Shown piece after piece: positions 24,780 through 34,102 of a DNA stretch of 64,000 nt. Source of the DNA: Clostridia bacterium (GTDB lineage: Bacteria > Bacillota > Clostridia > Oscillospirales > Acutalibacteraceae). Location of the stretch: positions 35,318 to 99,317 of the forward strand of contig JAFTXJ010000008.1 in the NCBI GenBank assembly GCA_017461625.1. The letters run 5' to 3'. How positions within the stretch are numbered: position 1 is the stretch's first letter; every line of letters begins with the position of its first letter. Position numbers and translations under genes: made by a program. The notes beneath the pieces were generated by a model. The model was given only the letters and a program-made list of their open reading frames with translations. It ran no database searches and was not told the DNA's origin.

Positions 24780-26039
24780 ATGAAAAAAACATTTTTTGAA
24801 ATAGACGAAAGAATACAAAAAGCGGCTGACCTTGCAATGGAAAAGGTTGCCAATAAATTCAAAGAGCTTGAAGAAATCAGCGAATATAACCAGCAAAAAG
24901 TGCTTTCTGCTTTTATTAAAAATCAGGTGAGCGAAACAATGTTCACAGGCACAACCGGCTACGGCTACGGCGACAGAGGCCGTGAGGTGCTTGACAGCGT
25001 TTTTGCCGACATTGTAGGTGCAGAGGATGCCCTTGTTCGCCACAATTTCACTTGTGGCACGCACACCCTCGCTGTTGCCCTTTTTGGTGTGTTGAGAATG
25101 GGCGACACCATGCTCTGCGTAACAGGCACACCTTACGACACCATTCATTCAGTAATCGGTATTAACGGCAAAGGTGACGGTTCATTGGCTGATTTCGGGG
25201 TAAAATATAAGCAGGTTGACCTTAAAAATCAAAAGCCTGATATTCCTGCTATAATTGATGCTCTTGATGACAGCATCACAATGGTTTACATTCAGCGTTC
25301 ACGTGGATACGATATGCGACCAAGCCTTTCTTGTGAAGAAATCAAAGAAATTGTTGATGTGGTTAAAGCTCATTCAGATGCAATAGTAATGGTTGATAAC
25401 TGCTACGGTGAATTTGTTCAGGAGTTTGAGCCTATTGAAATGGGTGTAGATTTGATTGCAGGCTCCCTTATTAAAAATGCAGGCGGCGGAATTGCCAAAA
25501 CAGGCGGTTACATAGCAGGCAGAGCGGATTTGGTTGAAAAATGCTCATACCGCTTAACAACCCCAGGTATCGGTAAAGAGGTTGGGGCAACCCTTGATCA
25601 GAACAGAGATTTATTCTTGGGCATTTTCTCAGCCCCACGTGTTGTAACAGAGGCACTTAAGGCTATGGTTTTTGCTGCGGCTTTACTTGAACAGTTCGGC
25701 TTTGAAACAACTCCTTCAAGCGAAGATAAACGCTGTGACATTGTGCAGACCGTGAAGCTTAACACTGCCGACAACCTTGTTGCTTTTTGTCAGGGGCTTC
25801 AGAAGGGAACGCCCATTGATTCCTTCGTTTTGCCCGAGCCTTGGGATATGCCCGGTTATGACGACCCTGTTATTATGTCCTCAGGTGCGTTTACTTCAGG
25901 CTCAACAATAGAACTTTCGGCTGACGGTCCGTTGCGTGCTCCTTACGCTGCGTGGATGCAGGGCGGAATCAGCTTTTACAGTGCAAAAATGAGCATTATG
26001 CTCGCCGTTAACGAATTAATTAAAAAAGGACTGATATAA
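24780..26039 (+). CDS. Methionine gamma-lyase family (aluminium resistance-like) PLP protein
   Basis: This 419-residue fold-type I PLP protein belongs to the family annotated as methionine gamma-lyase or aluminium resistance protein (YnbB-like). Features are MFTGTTGYGYGDRGREVLD, RHNFTCGTHTLAVALFG (cofactor phosphate region), MVDNCYGEFVQEFEP (PLP Asp) and the Schiff-base Lys in AGSLIKNAGGGIAKTGGYIAG. The C-terminus GPLRAPYAAWMQGG is typical. The family probably cleaves sulfur amino acids, but the substrate is unproven. AGGAGGAAG precedes the ATG. The stop overlaps the next ATG (TAATG), so the downstream gene is coupled. Confidence 0.9.
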   Translation: MKKTFFEIDERIQKAADLAMEKVANKFKELEEISEYNQQKVLSAFIKNQVSETMFTGTTGYGYGDRGREVLDSVFADIVGAEDALVRHNFTCGTHTLAVALFGVLRMGDTMLCVTGTPYDTIHSVIGINGKGDGSLADFGVKYKQVDLKNQKPDIPAIIDALDDSITMVYIQRSRGYDMRPSLSCEEIKEIVDVVKAHSDAIVMVDNCYGEFVQEFEPIEMGVDLIAGSLIKNAGGGIAKTGGYIAGRADLVEKCSYRLTTPGIGKEVGATLDQNRDLFLGIFSAPRVVTEALKAMVFAAALLEQFGFETTPSSEDKRCDIVQTVKLNTADNLVAFCQGLQKGTPIDSFVLPEPWDMPGYDDPVIMSSGAFTSGSTIELSADGPLRAPYAAWMQGGISFYSAKMSIMLAVNELIKKGLI

Positions 26040-26737
26040 TGCCTTATAACGGAATTAAGAGCGAAGCTATGTGGCTTTTGGCTCAGAATAAATTTGAAAA
26101 CAGTAAGCTTTTTTACGAAGAACATAAGGAAGAAATAAAAGCAGGTGTAACTGTTCCTTTGCGTCAGTTGGCAGGGGAGTTGTCACCTCTTATGTATGAA
26201 ATTGATGAAATGATGAACCTTGACCCTGTTAAAATGGTGTCGAGAGTGAGAAGAGATACACGTTTTTCAAAGTACAAGCATCTTTACCGTGATAACCTGT
26301 GGGTTATGTTTCAACGCCCGAAGCGTGAATGGCAGTTTCATCCTTGTATGTGGTTTGAAGTCAGTCAGGATTGTATTTCATACGGCATAGGTCACTATGA
26401 TACAACCCCCGCCATGATGGAAATTTACCGTCAGCACCTTGTAAAATATGAGCAGGAATTTGTTGAGGCTGTTAAAAGCATTCGCAAAACAGGAGCTGAG
26501 TTTTCTGCTATTGGCTATAAAAAGCCAAAAGGCGGTGACCCATCACCTGCAGTTTTGCCATATTACAATGTCAAAAGAATGTGCTTCGTTAAATTCAGAA
26601 ATGATTTCAAAACTCTTGAAACCGATGAAATTATTAAACAGCTTGAGGCTGAATATAGGGCATTTGCTCCGATGTATAAATTTCTTTTAAGAATATCTGA
26701 TGAATATGTATCAACTTTGAACGGAGGGTCAGAATGA
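26039..26737 (+). CDS. DUF2461 family protein
   Basis: This 232-residue protein matches DUF2461 (TIGR02453): LLAQNKFENSKLFYEEHKEEI at the start, VSRVRRDTRFSKYKHLYRDNLWV in the middle and CMWFEVSQDCISYGIGHYDT. The biochemical role is not known. It overlaps the PLP gene by one base and the phosphohexomutase by four (ATGA), so all three are made from one message. Confidence 0.88.
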   Translation: MPYNGIKSEAMWLLAQNKFENSKLFYEEHKEEIKAGVTVPLRQLAGELSPLMYEIDEMMNLDPVKMVSRVRRDTRFSKYKHLYRDNLWVMFQRPKREWQFHPCMWFEVSQDCISYGIGHYDTTPAMMEIYRQHLVKYEQEFVEAVKSIRKTGAEFSAIGYKKPKGGDPSPAVLPYYNVKRMCFVKFRNDFKTLETDEIIKQLEAEYRAFAPMYKFLLRISDEYVSTLNGGSE

Positions 26738-28245
26738 GTTATTCTTTATTAAAAAGCGGAACTGATATAAGAGGCTTTGCTGCCGACGGATTTGAAAACG
26801 AACCTTTATTTTTAAGCGATGAAAAGGTAGAAAAAATTGCACTCGGTTTTGTAAACTTCCTTTGCAACAAAACAGGTAAAAAGTCTGATGAAATATCCGT
26901 TTGTGTTGGTCACGATTCACGAGTTTCTGCCGAAAGAATAAAGGCAGCTCTGCTTCGTGCATTTTCTTCAAAAGGTGTAAGTGTTTTTGATTGTTCCCTT
27001 GCTTCAACTCCTGCTATGTTTATGGCTGTTCTTGATTTAAAGTGCGACGGCTCTGTGCAGATTACTGCAAGCCATCATCCATGGGAAAGGAACGGTCTCA
27101 AGTTTTTCACCCCTGACGGCGGACTTGAGGGCAGTGATATTTCAGCTATTCTCTCAGACGCTGAAAAAGAAGACAATGACTCTCTTGTTTTGAATGAAAG
27201 CAAAATAACACCTGTTGATTATATGAGCACTTATGCCCAAAACCTTCGTGAAATGATTAAATCTGGTGTAAATTCAAAGAATTACGACAAGCCCTTAGAA
27301 GGCTACAAAATCATTGTAGATGCAGGCAATGGTGTGGGAGGATTTTATGCAGAAAATGTGCTCAAACCCCTGGGTGCGGATGTTACCGGCAGTCAGTTTT
27401 TGAACCCTGACGGAATGTTCCCTAATCACATTCCAAACCCTGAAAATGCTGATGCAATGGCAAGTGTGACCAAAGCGACTGTTGAAAACGGAGCTGATTT
27501 AGGTGTGATTTTTGACACCGATGTTGACCGTGCAGGTTGTGTTGACAAAAACGGAGAAGAAATCAATCGAAACAATCTTGTTGCCCTTGCTTCAGTTCTT
27601 GCTCTTGAAGGTTCTGGCGGTGGTGTAATTGTTACCGACTCTGTAACTTCAGACGGAATACCTGGGTTTATAAAATCCCTCGGTGGTGAGCATTATCGCT
27701 ACAAGAGGGGATACAGAAATGTTATTAACAAGCAGATTGAGCTTAATAATGAGGGCAAATTCTGCCCTCTTGCCATTGAAACATCGGGTCACGCAGCGTT
27801 TAAAGAGAATTATTATCTTGATGACGGTGCATACCTGATGACAAAGATAATTATCTATATGGCAAAGCACGGTGCAGATTCTATCAAAAAAGTGCTTTCA
27901 ACCCTAGCTCAACCCAAAGAAGCTAAAGAGCTGCGGTTTAATATTACCTGCGAAGATTTCAAATCTTACGGAAATGCTGTTCTTGATAATCTTGTTGCAT
28001 ATTTTGGTAGCAAAGATGGTTGGAGAATCGCTGATGACAACCGTGACGGAATCAGAATCTCTGCCGGTAAAGAAAACGGTGACGGCTGGATTTTGCTCAG
28101 ACTCAGCGTTCACGACCCTGTTATGCCCTTTAATGCAGAAAGCAATTTAGTCGGTGGTGTAAAAGTGATGCTAAATGAGTTTTATAATTTTATAAAAGAA
28201 CAAAAAAGTCTTGATATTACACCTATCGAAAATTTTTTTAAATAA
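26734..28245 (+). CDS. Phosphomannomutase/phosphoglucomutase family protein
   Basis: This 503-residue alpha-D-phosphohexomutase interconverts hexose 1- and 6-phosphates by way of a phosphoserine. The active-site Ser is in ITASHHPWERNGLKFF, the Mg loop is FDTDVDRAG, the sugar-binding loop is AIETSGHAAFKENYYLDDG and the C-terminal phosphate-binding region lies near ADDNRDGIRIS. It resembles bifunctional ManB/AlgC types more than PgcA. With galK and galE it could feed galactose-derived glucose 1-phosphate into glycolysis. It is the last gene of the operon. The tRNA promoter follows. Confidence 0.88.
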   Translation: MSYSLLKSGTDIRGFAADGFENEPLFLSDEKVEKIALGFVNFLCNKTGKKSDEISVCVGHDSRVSAERIKAALLRAFSSKGVSVFDCSLASTPAMFMAVLDLKCDGSVQITASHHPWERNGLKFFTPDGGLEGSDISAILSDAEKEDNDSLVLNESKITPVDYMSTYAQNLREMIKSGVNSKNYDKPLEGYKIIVDAGNGVGGFYAENVLKPLGADVTGSQFLNPDGMFPNHIPNPENADAMASVTKATVENGADLGVIFDTDVDRAGCVDKNGEEINRNNLVALASVLALEGSGGGVIVTDSVTSDGIPGFIKSLGGEHYRYKRGYRNVINKQIELNNEGKFCPLAIETSGHAAFKENYYLDDGAYLMTKIIIYMAKHGADSIKKVLSTLAQPKEAKELRFNITCEDFKSYGNAVLDNLVAYFGSKDGWRIADDNRDGIRISAGKENGDGWILLRLSVHDPVMPFNAESNLVGGVKVMLNEFYNFIKEQKSLDITPIENFFK

Positions 28246-28258
28246 TTAAAAAAAAGAC

Positions 28259-28287
28259 TTGCTTTTTAAAGAATAATGTGCTATTAT
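28259..28287 (+). promoter_or_regulatory. Promoter of tRNA-Pro
   Basis: TTGCTT (28259-28264), 17-base spacer, TATTAT (28282-28287), 10 bases before the tRNA 5' end. Confidence 0.55.
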
Positions 28288-28297
28288 GTAATGCGTT

Positions 28298-28373
28298 CCG
28301 GGTGTGGCGCAGCTGGTAGCGCGCTTGACTGGGGGTCAAGAGGCCGTGAGTTCAAGTCTCGCCACTCGGACCA
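28298..28373 (+). tRNA. tRNA-Pro (anticodon GGG), CCA encoded
   Basis: A 76-base cloverleaf. The acceptor stem CCGGGTG pairs with CACTCGG, the D arm is GCGCAGCTGGTAGCGC, the anticodon stem CTTGA/TCAAG holds loop CTGGGGG (anticodon GGG), and the T arm contains GTTCAAGTC. Discriminator A and CCA are encoded. It lies just upstream of the Tn4451-like element, but the gene is intact. Confidence 0.95.
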
Positions 28374-28418
28374 TAGTGAGTATTCATAACACAAGTGAAT
28401 ACTCACTATTCTTTTTTC
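28373..28418 (+). terminator. Terminator after tRNA-Pro
   Basis: ATAGTGAGTATTCA (28373-28386) and TGAATACTCACTAT (28396-28409) form a perfect 14-bp stem followed by TCTTTTTT. Confidence 0.9.
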
Positions 28419-28457
28419 ATTTCCTCACAGTTTAATAAATATAGTTTATTATGTATC

Positions 28458-28484
28458 GAGCAGGTTTTGAGCCTGCTCTTTTTT
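28458..28484 (+). terminator. Second plus-strand terminator near the element's left end
   Basis: GAGCAGG (28458-28464) / CCTGCTC (28472-28478) followed by TTTTTTG. It faces the convergent tnpX gene and would stop read-through into it. Confidence 0.8.
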
Positions 28485-28485
28485 G

Positions 28486-30162
28486 TTATGCCGTGAGATA
28501 TTCCACGGCTACGCCTTGTCTTGCTTCGAGGACTATATTTTCCTCTTTTACGGGATTCTCAATAACCCCGATGAAGCGGTAATGAATAATAATTTTCTGC
28601 GTTCTGTTCTTTCCCTTACCCTCAATGGAATGAACCTCAATTTTCTCAATAAGTTCATTCAGGAGTGCAGGTGTTAATGTTTCCATCTGCATAAACTTAC
28701 GGACAGCTAATGTGAACTGCTCTTTGCTTGTGCGAAGGCTTTCTATCTCTGAAAGCTCTTCTTGGTATTGCCTGATTTTTACCTTCAGTTCATCACGCTC
28801 TGCTTCATACTTCTGTGATAGCTGCATAAAGCTTTCTTCATTAACAATTCCGTTGATGTGCTTTTCAAAGAGTTTTTCATACATCACGGCAACCTCTTTA
28901 GTTCTTGCAACAGACTTATCAATGCTGCTTTCAAGAAACTTCTGTTGATTGAGTATGCTTTTGTTGGTCTTTGCTTCAAGAATATCAGCAAAGGCTTCTT
29001 CGTCTTCAATGAGAAAACTTGCAAGGCTTCTGAGTTCAAGCATAACTATCTGCTCCAAGGAATCTGCCCTGACATAATGTGTACCCTCGCAAGTACCTCT
29101 GCGACCTTTGTAATTAGAACACATAAAATACTTGATATCAGTATTAGGATGATTGACATTGAACCATAAGGGACTTCCACAATCGGCACAGTATAACAAT
29201 CCGCAGAACATATTCTTTTCAGCGTGTTCGGGATTCGGTGCTCTACGTTTTCCTTTTGCTTTCATTTTCTGAACAGTTTCAAAGGTATCTCTGTCAATTA
29301 TCGGCTCGTGAACATTCTTGAATATCTTCCAATTCTCTTCGGGATTCTGAAGTCTTTTCTTGTTCTTGAAATTCTTGGAGTAAGTTTTGAAATTGATAAC
29401 ATCACCACAATATTCCTGTTGTGCAAGAATTTTCTGTACAGTTGTTTTACACCATTTATACGGGTCAGGCTGAGTTTTCTTACCGCCCTTGTTAAGACCT
29501 TTGCTCTGCCAATATGCCATCGGTATCATTTCCTTGTTTTCCTGCAAGATACGGGCAATAGTTTCATTGCCTTTGCCCTCAATACACATTGCAAAGATAC
29601 TTTTAACAACCTCTGCAGCTTCAGTATCAACAATCCATTTCTTTTTGTTCTGCGGGTCCTTCATATACCCGTAAGGCGGTTGCGATAACGGTTCACCAAG
29701 ATTTCCTCTTATGCGGTGTGAGCTTCTGACTTTGCGACTTATGTCACGGGCATACATTTCATTCATAATATTCTTGAAAGGTGCAATTTCATTATCACCT
29801 TCATTACTGTCAACCAAGTCATTGACCGCTATGAATCTGATGTTGTGCTCGGGAAAGAAGTTATCCGTGTAATGACCAACCGAAACATAATCTCTGCCGA
29901 GACGGGATAAGTCTTTCACCATTACGGTTGTAACATACCCCATTTCAACATCTTCAAGCATAGCCTGAAATCCCGGTCTGTTGAAATTTGTTCCCGTATA
30001 ACCGTCATCAACATAAAACTTTGTGTTCGTAAGTTTTAACTCTTTTGCTTTTTGTGACAGCAACTTTTTCTGATTACCTATTGAGTTGCTTTCGCTGTCT
30101 GTACCGTCATCACGGGACAGACGGCAATAGATGGCTGTTATGCCAAAGTTATCTGACTGCAT
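28486..30162 (-). CDS. tnpX: Large serine site-specific recombinase (TnpX-type)
   Basis: This 558-residue recombinase excises and inserts the element. The catalytic domain (about 1-150) has the nucleophile region ITAIYCRLSRDDG, with the reactive Ser in CRLSR, then VDDGYTGTNFNRPGF and VMVKDLSRLGRDYVSVGHY. The recombinase domain follows (PPYGYMKDP.., GNETIARIL). A zinc-ribbon has CADCGSPLW and MCSNYKGRRGTC, and a coiled coil lies at about 390-480 with a DUF4368-like end. The length fits TnpX. It ends two bases after a plus-strand terminator. TnpW overlaps its start by 14 bases. Confidence 0.93.
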   Translation of the reverse strand: MQSDNFGITAIYCRLSRDDGTDSESNSIGNQKKLLSQKAKELKLTNTKFYVDDGYTGTNFNRPGFQAMLEDVEMGYVTTVMVKDLSRLGRDYVSVGHYTDNFFPEHNIRFIAVNDLVDSNEGDNEIAPFKNIMNEMYARDISRKVRSSHRIRGNLGEPLSQPPYGYMKDPQNKKKWIVDTEAAEVVKSIFAMCIEGKGNETIARILQENKEMIPMAYWQSKGLNKGGKKTQPDPYKWCKTTVQKILAQQEYCGDVINFKTYSKNFKNKKRLQNPEENWKIFKNVHEPIIDRDTFETVQKMKAKGKRRAPNPEHAEKNMFCGLLYCADCGSPLWFNVNHPNTDIKYFMCSNYKGRRGTCEGTHYVRADSLEQIVMLELRSLASFLIEDEEAFADILEAKTNKSILNQQKFLESSIDKSVARTKEVAVMYEKLFEKHINGIVNEESFMQLSQKYEAERDELKVKIRQYQEELSEIESLRTSKEQFTLAVRKFMQMETLTPALLNELIEKIEVHSIEGKGKNRTQKIIIHYRFIGVIENPVKEENIVLEARQGVAVEYLTA

Positions 30163-30460
30163 TTATCCTCCCTTCTCCGGCAGTCGAATTTACATATTCT
30201 GTATTAAGTGTATTTATATTATCGGCATTTGTCAAATGTGCAAAATCGCTTCCGATAAAAGCTGATATTTTTTCTTTCATTGTTTTGTTTTCTTTAGTGC
30301 TGAATTTTTTGGTAACAATATATCTGACACCATTGATTTCATATTCCTCGATTTCAGGCTTTTCAATTTTACCCAATACACATTCGGCACGGGTACCGTC
30401 CATCACCTTATGAAAATTTAATTTGCAATACTCCCAAAAGGATACAATCTTTTCTGTCAT
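30149..30460 (-). CDS. tnpW: TnpW-type transposon-encoded protein
   Basis: This 103-residue small protein has a core INGVRYIVTKKFSTKENKTM followed by KEKISAFIG, which resembles the short TnpW proteins of Tn4451-family elements. The function is unknown. It lies between parB and tnpX and overlaps both (TAATGA at the start). The last 30 residues, rich in Asn/Thr, are not conserved as far as can be judged. Confidence 0.65.
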   Translation of the reverse strand: MTEKIVSFWEYCKLNFHKVMDGTRAECVLGKIEKPEIEEYEINGVRYIVTKKFSTKENKTMKEKISAFIGSDFAHLTNADNINTLNTEYVNSTAGEGRINAVR

Positions 30461-31377
30461 TATCTCGCACCTCTGTCTTTCTGTCGCATAAGATGCTTTC
30501 CGTAATACTCAACAGCCTTCGCAAGGAAATCCTCTTTTTCCTTTACAGTAGCAGTCGGCTTCAGATATTTACTGATTTTATCATCGGGGATTTTAACCGT
30601 AACAACCTGATTAGCTTTAGGTTGCTTCATAATGGAAGATATTTTCTCTGTATTAAGTGTATCTTCCTGAGATAATTTCTTTAGCTTCTGTGCTTGTGAG
30701 AGTGAAGGAGTACAAAGCTCTGCTTCAATAAATTTAAACAAATCTGTTTGCTCTGTTTTTGTTAGATACGAAAGCTCAACACCGACAGAGAAGGATATTT
30801 TGTTCTCATCCACCATTGCAAGAAGTTTGGGGATAAGCTTTGTCAGACGGATATATCTTTTCACCTGAGAAGCACTGTCAGTATCAGAAACCTCACCTGC
30901 AGATAACTTCGGTCCGACTTGGTCCGAAGTTAAATCTGTGCGTTTGCCTTGCTTTTTAAGGGCATCCATTTTCATCTTGTAGGCAAAGGCTTTTTCCGAG
31001 TGTAGAATGTGCTCTCGGTGCAGATTACTATCAACGAGGATAATATCTGCTTCTTCCTTTGTAATATCTAAAACTACCACCGGAATCTCTGTCATTTCAA
31101 GCCTTGAAGCTGCGAGAAATCTTCTGTGACCTGATATGATTTCAAACACATCAGCCTTATCATCCTTTCGTACCATAAGAGGCTGTATAATGCCGTTTTC
31201 ACGGATACTTTCTTCTAACAGCTTCATATCTTTCTCACGGTATTTATACGGATTTTTGAGATTCGGCACAATGCTTTCTGCTGACATATTTACGATTTCG
31301 GTTGTCTGAGGCTCTACCGCCTTAGTTTCTTCTGCTTTTCCAAACAATTCGTCAATAAATTTTTCTTCTTTATTCAT
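30460..31377 (-). CDS. ParB/RepB/Spo0J family partition-like protein
   Basis: This 305-residue protein has a ParB N-terminal CTPase-like domain: DMKLLEESIRENGIIQPLMVRK (32-75 region), EIISGHRRFLAASRLEMTEIP (GHRR motif) and NLHREHILHSEKAFAYKMKM. An HTH region SASQVKRYIRLTKLIPKLL (about 165-185) and VGVELSYL follow. On mobilizable elements such proteins may aid stable maintenance or regulate transfer genes. No ParA partner is present. It sits between the relaxase and TnpW with touching ends. Confidence 0.88.
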   Translation of the reverse strand: MNKEEKFIDELFGKAEETKAVEPQTTEIVNMSAESIVPNLKNPYKYREKDMKLLEESIRENGIIQPLMVRKDDKADVFEIISGHRRFLAASRLEMTEIPVVVLDITKEEADIILVDSNLHREHILHSEKAFAYKMKMDALKKQGKRTDLTSDQVGPKLSAGEVSDTDSASQVKRYIRLTKLIPKLLAMVDENKISFSVGVELSYLTKTEQTDLFKFIEAELCTPSLSQAQKLKKLSQEDTLNTEKISSIMKQPKANQVVTVKIPDDKISKYLKPTATVKEKEDFLAKAVEYYGKHLMRQKDRGAR

Positions 31378-32508
31378 TTATCTATTCCTTTCATATTTCT
31401 TAGATTTTGTTCTTCCTTTAGCCTGGTTTACCAGCTCGTCAATTTTCTCTTTACCGAAGAACCTTTGTAAGAGAGAATAATCTTTAACCTGCCGAATAAG
31501 CGACCTGTTCTGTTCACGAAGCTCACTGTTTTCCCTTGCGAGAATTGAAACACGTCGCTGCAAACTGCTGTTATGACCTCTTGCTGTTATTCGTGCTTCA
31601 ACTGCTTTCAGATATTTTGCAAAGACTGTTTTTACAAGGGTTTTCAGTTTTGCTGTCAACGGTTCTGCATGTTTTGTTTTGTACGCTTTGGCTGTCATAA
31701 GCGGTGTCGGCTCGGGTAATGTGAACTCATTACTGTTTAATTGCTCTATTAAGTTTTCAATACCTCTGCCGTCATCATAGGTTTCAATTTGCTCTCTGAC
31801 TGTTTTAAGTTCACATTGTTTTTCGGCTATTTCTTCTTTAAGAGCTTCAACCTCTTGACTTCGCATTTTCTTTTCATAATCAAGAACCGACAGATGCTTT
31901 TCGTGAGTACCTTTCTGTTCCCACTCTACACCGTATCTCTCCATAATTTTTGAGAGTTCTTCTTTTTCGGACAGCACCCATTGATTCCACTCTGTATCGC
32001 CACGAGTACCGCCTTTGAAGCCTTGCTTTGCAAGAGCCTGTTTTAATGATACTCTTGTTTCAAGTCCACGCTTACTGCCCGTTGTGAATGGTACAAAGTC
32101 AATATGCAAATGAGGTGTAGCTTCATCCATATGAAGATGTGCAGAGAAAACACGGAGATTAGGATTCCTTTCCTGAAATGTTTTAATATATTCTGTCAGT
32201 ATTTTTTCGGCAAGTTTGCCTTCATCTGTTTCTGCGTTCATATCGTCCTTATTGCCGATTTGCAGGATAACTTCGTGAAAGGGTTTCTCCTGTTTTCCTG
32301 ATACTATCTTTTTATAGTAATCATCTATTCTTCGGTCGATTCTGTTTTGTTTAGCATTGTAATCCTGCAGTGCTATGTCAAAAAGCTCATGATACACATC
32401 CTTTATATCTTCGTTTATGAAAGATGTGTTCAGACAGCTTCTTGTCGGGTCGGTATTAAGAGCATTAAACTTTCTTTCATTGTGTCTTACAGAACCTTTA
32501 CCAACCAT
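31378..32508 (-). CDS. MobV family relaxase (Mob/Pre type)
   Basis: This 376-residue relaxase nicks oriT and carries the strand in transfer. It shows NERKFNALNTDPTRSCLN and the metal-binding three-His motif in SAHLHMDEATPHLHIDFVPF (about 128-147). The N-terminal Asn/Arg region replaces a catalytic Tyr in this family. A coiled coil lies at about 210-255 and a second one at about 320-360. It is the equivalent of TnpZ. The oriT-like region lies directly upstream, at 32565-32740. Confidence 0.93.
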   Translation of the reverse strand: MVGKGSVRHNERKFNALNTDPTRSCLNTSFINEDIKDVYHELFDIALQDYNAKQNRIDRRIDDYYKKIVSGKQEKPFHEVILQIGNKDDMNAETDEGKLAEKILTEYIKTFQERNPNLRVFSAHLHMDEATPHLHIDFVPFTTGSKRGLETRVSLKQALAKQGFKGGTRGDTEWNQWVLSEKEELSKIMERYGVEWEQKGTHEKHLSVLDYEKKMRSQEVEALKEEIAEKQCELKTVREQIETYDDGRGIENLIEQLNSNEFTLPEPTPLMTAKAYKTKHAEPLTAKLKTLVKTVFAKYLKAVEARITARGHNSSLQRRVSILARENSELREQNRSLIRQVKDYSLLQRFFGKEKIDELVNQAKGRTKSKKYERNR

Positions 32509-32564
32509 AACACTTATACTTCTTCTAATATTCTCACATCCTTATTTAAAATATTTTTCGTCTG

Positions 32565-32740
32565 GTTTTGTTACTTTTGTCAAAAGTAACGCAAAAGCAC
32601 TTTTGACATCCATTAGGCTATCAAAAGATGCTGTTGCGCCCTACGGGGTGGTGGTTAGGGCTTTGCCCTGCAATTTGAGAATTGCCACCCAACAGGGCTG
32701 TTTTTGTAAAACCACCCTGTACCCCGTAAAACTTCATTTT
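32565..32740. other. Likely origin of transfer (oriT)
   Basis: This 238-base gap between the relaxase and the primase holds a perfect palindrome TTACTTTTG-T-CAAAAGTAA (32571-32589), a second inverted repeat CAAAAG-CA-CTTTTG (32592-32605), the G/C-rich GTTGCGCCCTACGGGGTGG (32633-32651), and hairpins AGGGC-TTT-GCCCT and CAATT-TGAG-AATTG. MobV oriT sites are usually just upstream of the relaxase gene and built in this way. The nick site is not identified. Confidence 0.6.
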
Positions 32741-32746
32741 CACCAT

Positions 32747-34102
32747 TTATGAACCATACAGATTGTTCATAAACGGTGATGCCGTTGCTTCCATGCCAAT
32801 GAAGCCTCTTACTCTGCGGTGCTCTCTGTTGTAAACATTGTTACTGCTTTTAATACCATACCTATTTTCATTGGCAATCAGGAAATCGCTCAGGCTTCTT
32901 GAACTCATAGGCGACAAGGCATTTTCTTCGCACCACAGCTTGTAAATCTCATATAAATCCTTTGAGGTTATGCTCTTATTTTCTGCGAATACGAAATATC
33001 CGTCCGACTCCATAAATTCCACTGCATTGACATTATTACGCTTGACGGTTTCTCGGTTGCTTATTGCCTTTTCACTCTCGGTAAACTGAAAGTTATTTGA
33101 TAGTAATCTCTGCAAGCCTTCAAAAGCCCACAAGAATATACCCTCAATTTCCTCACGCATTTTATCTGCTATATGAGGATCGTCAATTCTCGCTTCGTTT
33201 TTGTCCTTGGTTGTCAGTACAAGTTGTCGTCTGAAAAAGCCGTCACTTTTATCAAACATAGCCTGCAGGTCTCCATTACTGAAAGCAAGCAGTCTCGCAT
33301 ACATATATCCCTGATAGCTTTGCTTGTTCTTTTTTTCGAGATCCATTTTTCCCTGTGCGGTTACAATGGATTTAACATAGTTTGTATGCTTGAGACCTTC
33401 CATACGAAGGTCGTCATCAATACACAGCAGAATATGTTCAAGGTCTGCTCTTGCAAATCTGTTCTCAGAGATTTTGCCTATGCTTCCGTCCTTCAGGTTA
33501 TTACCAAAGAGAGTTGACATCACTGCACCTATCTGAGATTTACCCTCACCGCCGTTACCTTTGATAACCATCATTCGCTGACCTTTATTGCTCGGTATCA
33601 GGCAATAGCCTATGAACTCCTGAAGTGTGGGTATATCCTCGGGATACAGAAGCTCACCGAGAAAAGACAGCCACAGCTTTGGCATCGGTGCATTGGGATT
33701 ATAGCTTATGGGAAGTCTGCTTCTTACAATCTCTGACTTGCTTTCATCAAAAGTACCGTCAATATACAGGGTGCCGTTCTGCAAGTGTATTCTGTCAGTT
33801 TCGGGTGCAAAGTTTTCATCAAGTGCCTCTATTTTCAAAAGCTCAACGATGTTAGAAATCTTCTGAGGTACATTAGCTACTGCACAGATTTTGAGGTCAT
33901 CAAATACCATTCTCTTAAGAGGTATTTCGTCAACAACTCTGCCTTCGGCAGTAAAGAATGAACCACCCGAGAAGAGAATTTTATGCTTACGAAGAAACTC
34001 CTCGCAAAACACAGCCTCGTTGATTATTTTTCCGTCTGCCCACGCAGGAACCTCAACACCAAACTCGTCATTTGAAAATTTGTCATCTGAATTTTTACTC
34101 AT
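32747..34102 (-). CDS. P4-type primase/superfamily 3 helicase (replication protein)
   Basis: This 451-residue protein contains the D5/P4 helicase domain: Walker A GNGGEGKSQIGAVMSTLFG (about 185-203), Walker B LEHILLCIDDDLRM and sensor KKNKQSYQGYMYARLLAFSNGD. The C-terminus, about 380-440, is a winged-helix domain common in phage/plasmid primases. The N-terminal primase region is short. It would allow the excised circle to replicate. The start overlaps a 17-residue leader frame by 8 bases, so translation is probably coupled. Confidence 0.85.
   Translation of the reverse strand: MSKNSDDKFSNDEFGVEVPAWADGKIINEAVFCEEFLRKHKILFSGGSFFTAEGRVVDEIPLKRMVFDDLKICAVANVPQKISNIVELLKIEALDENFAPETDRIHLQNGTLYIDGTFDESKSEIVRSRLPISYNPNAPMPKLWLSFLGELLYPEDIPTLQEFIGYCLIPSNKGQRMMVIKGNGGEGKSQIGAVMSTLFGNNLKDGSIGKISENRFARADLEHILLCIDDDLRMEGLKHTNYVKSIVTAQGKMDLEKKNKQSYQGYMYARLLAFSNGDLQAMFDKSDGFFRRQLVLTTKDKNEARIDDPHIADKMREEIEGIFLWAFEGLQRLLSNNFQFTESEKAISNRETVKRNNVNAVEFMESDGYFVFAENKSITSKDLYEIYKLWCEENALSPMSSRSLSDFLIANENRYGIKSSNNVYNREHRRVRGFIGMEATASPFMNNLYGS

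Noticed and set aside
28298-28373. tRNA-Pro as the attachment site of the Tn4451-like element
   Set aside because: The tRNA gene is intact with its own terminator, and no second copy of its 3' end is seen near 34.8 kb. TnpX-type serine recombinases do not usually target tRNA genes.
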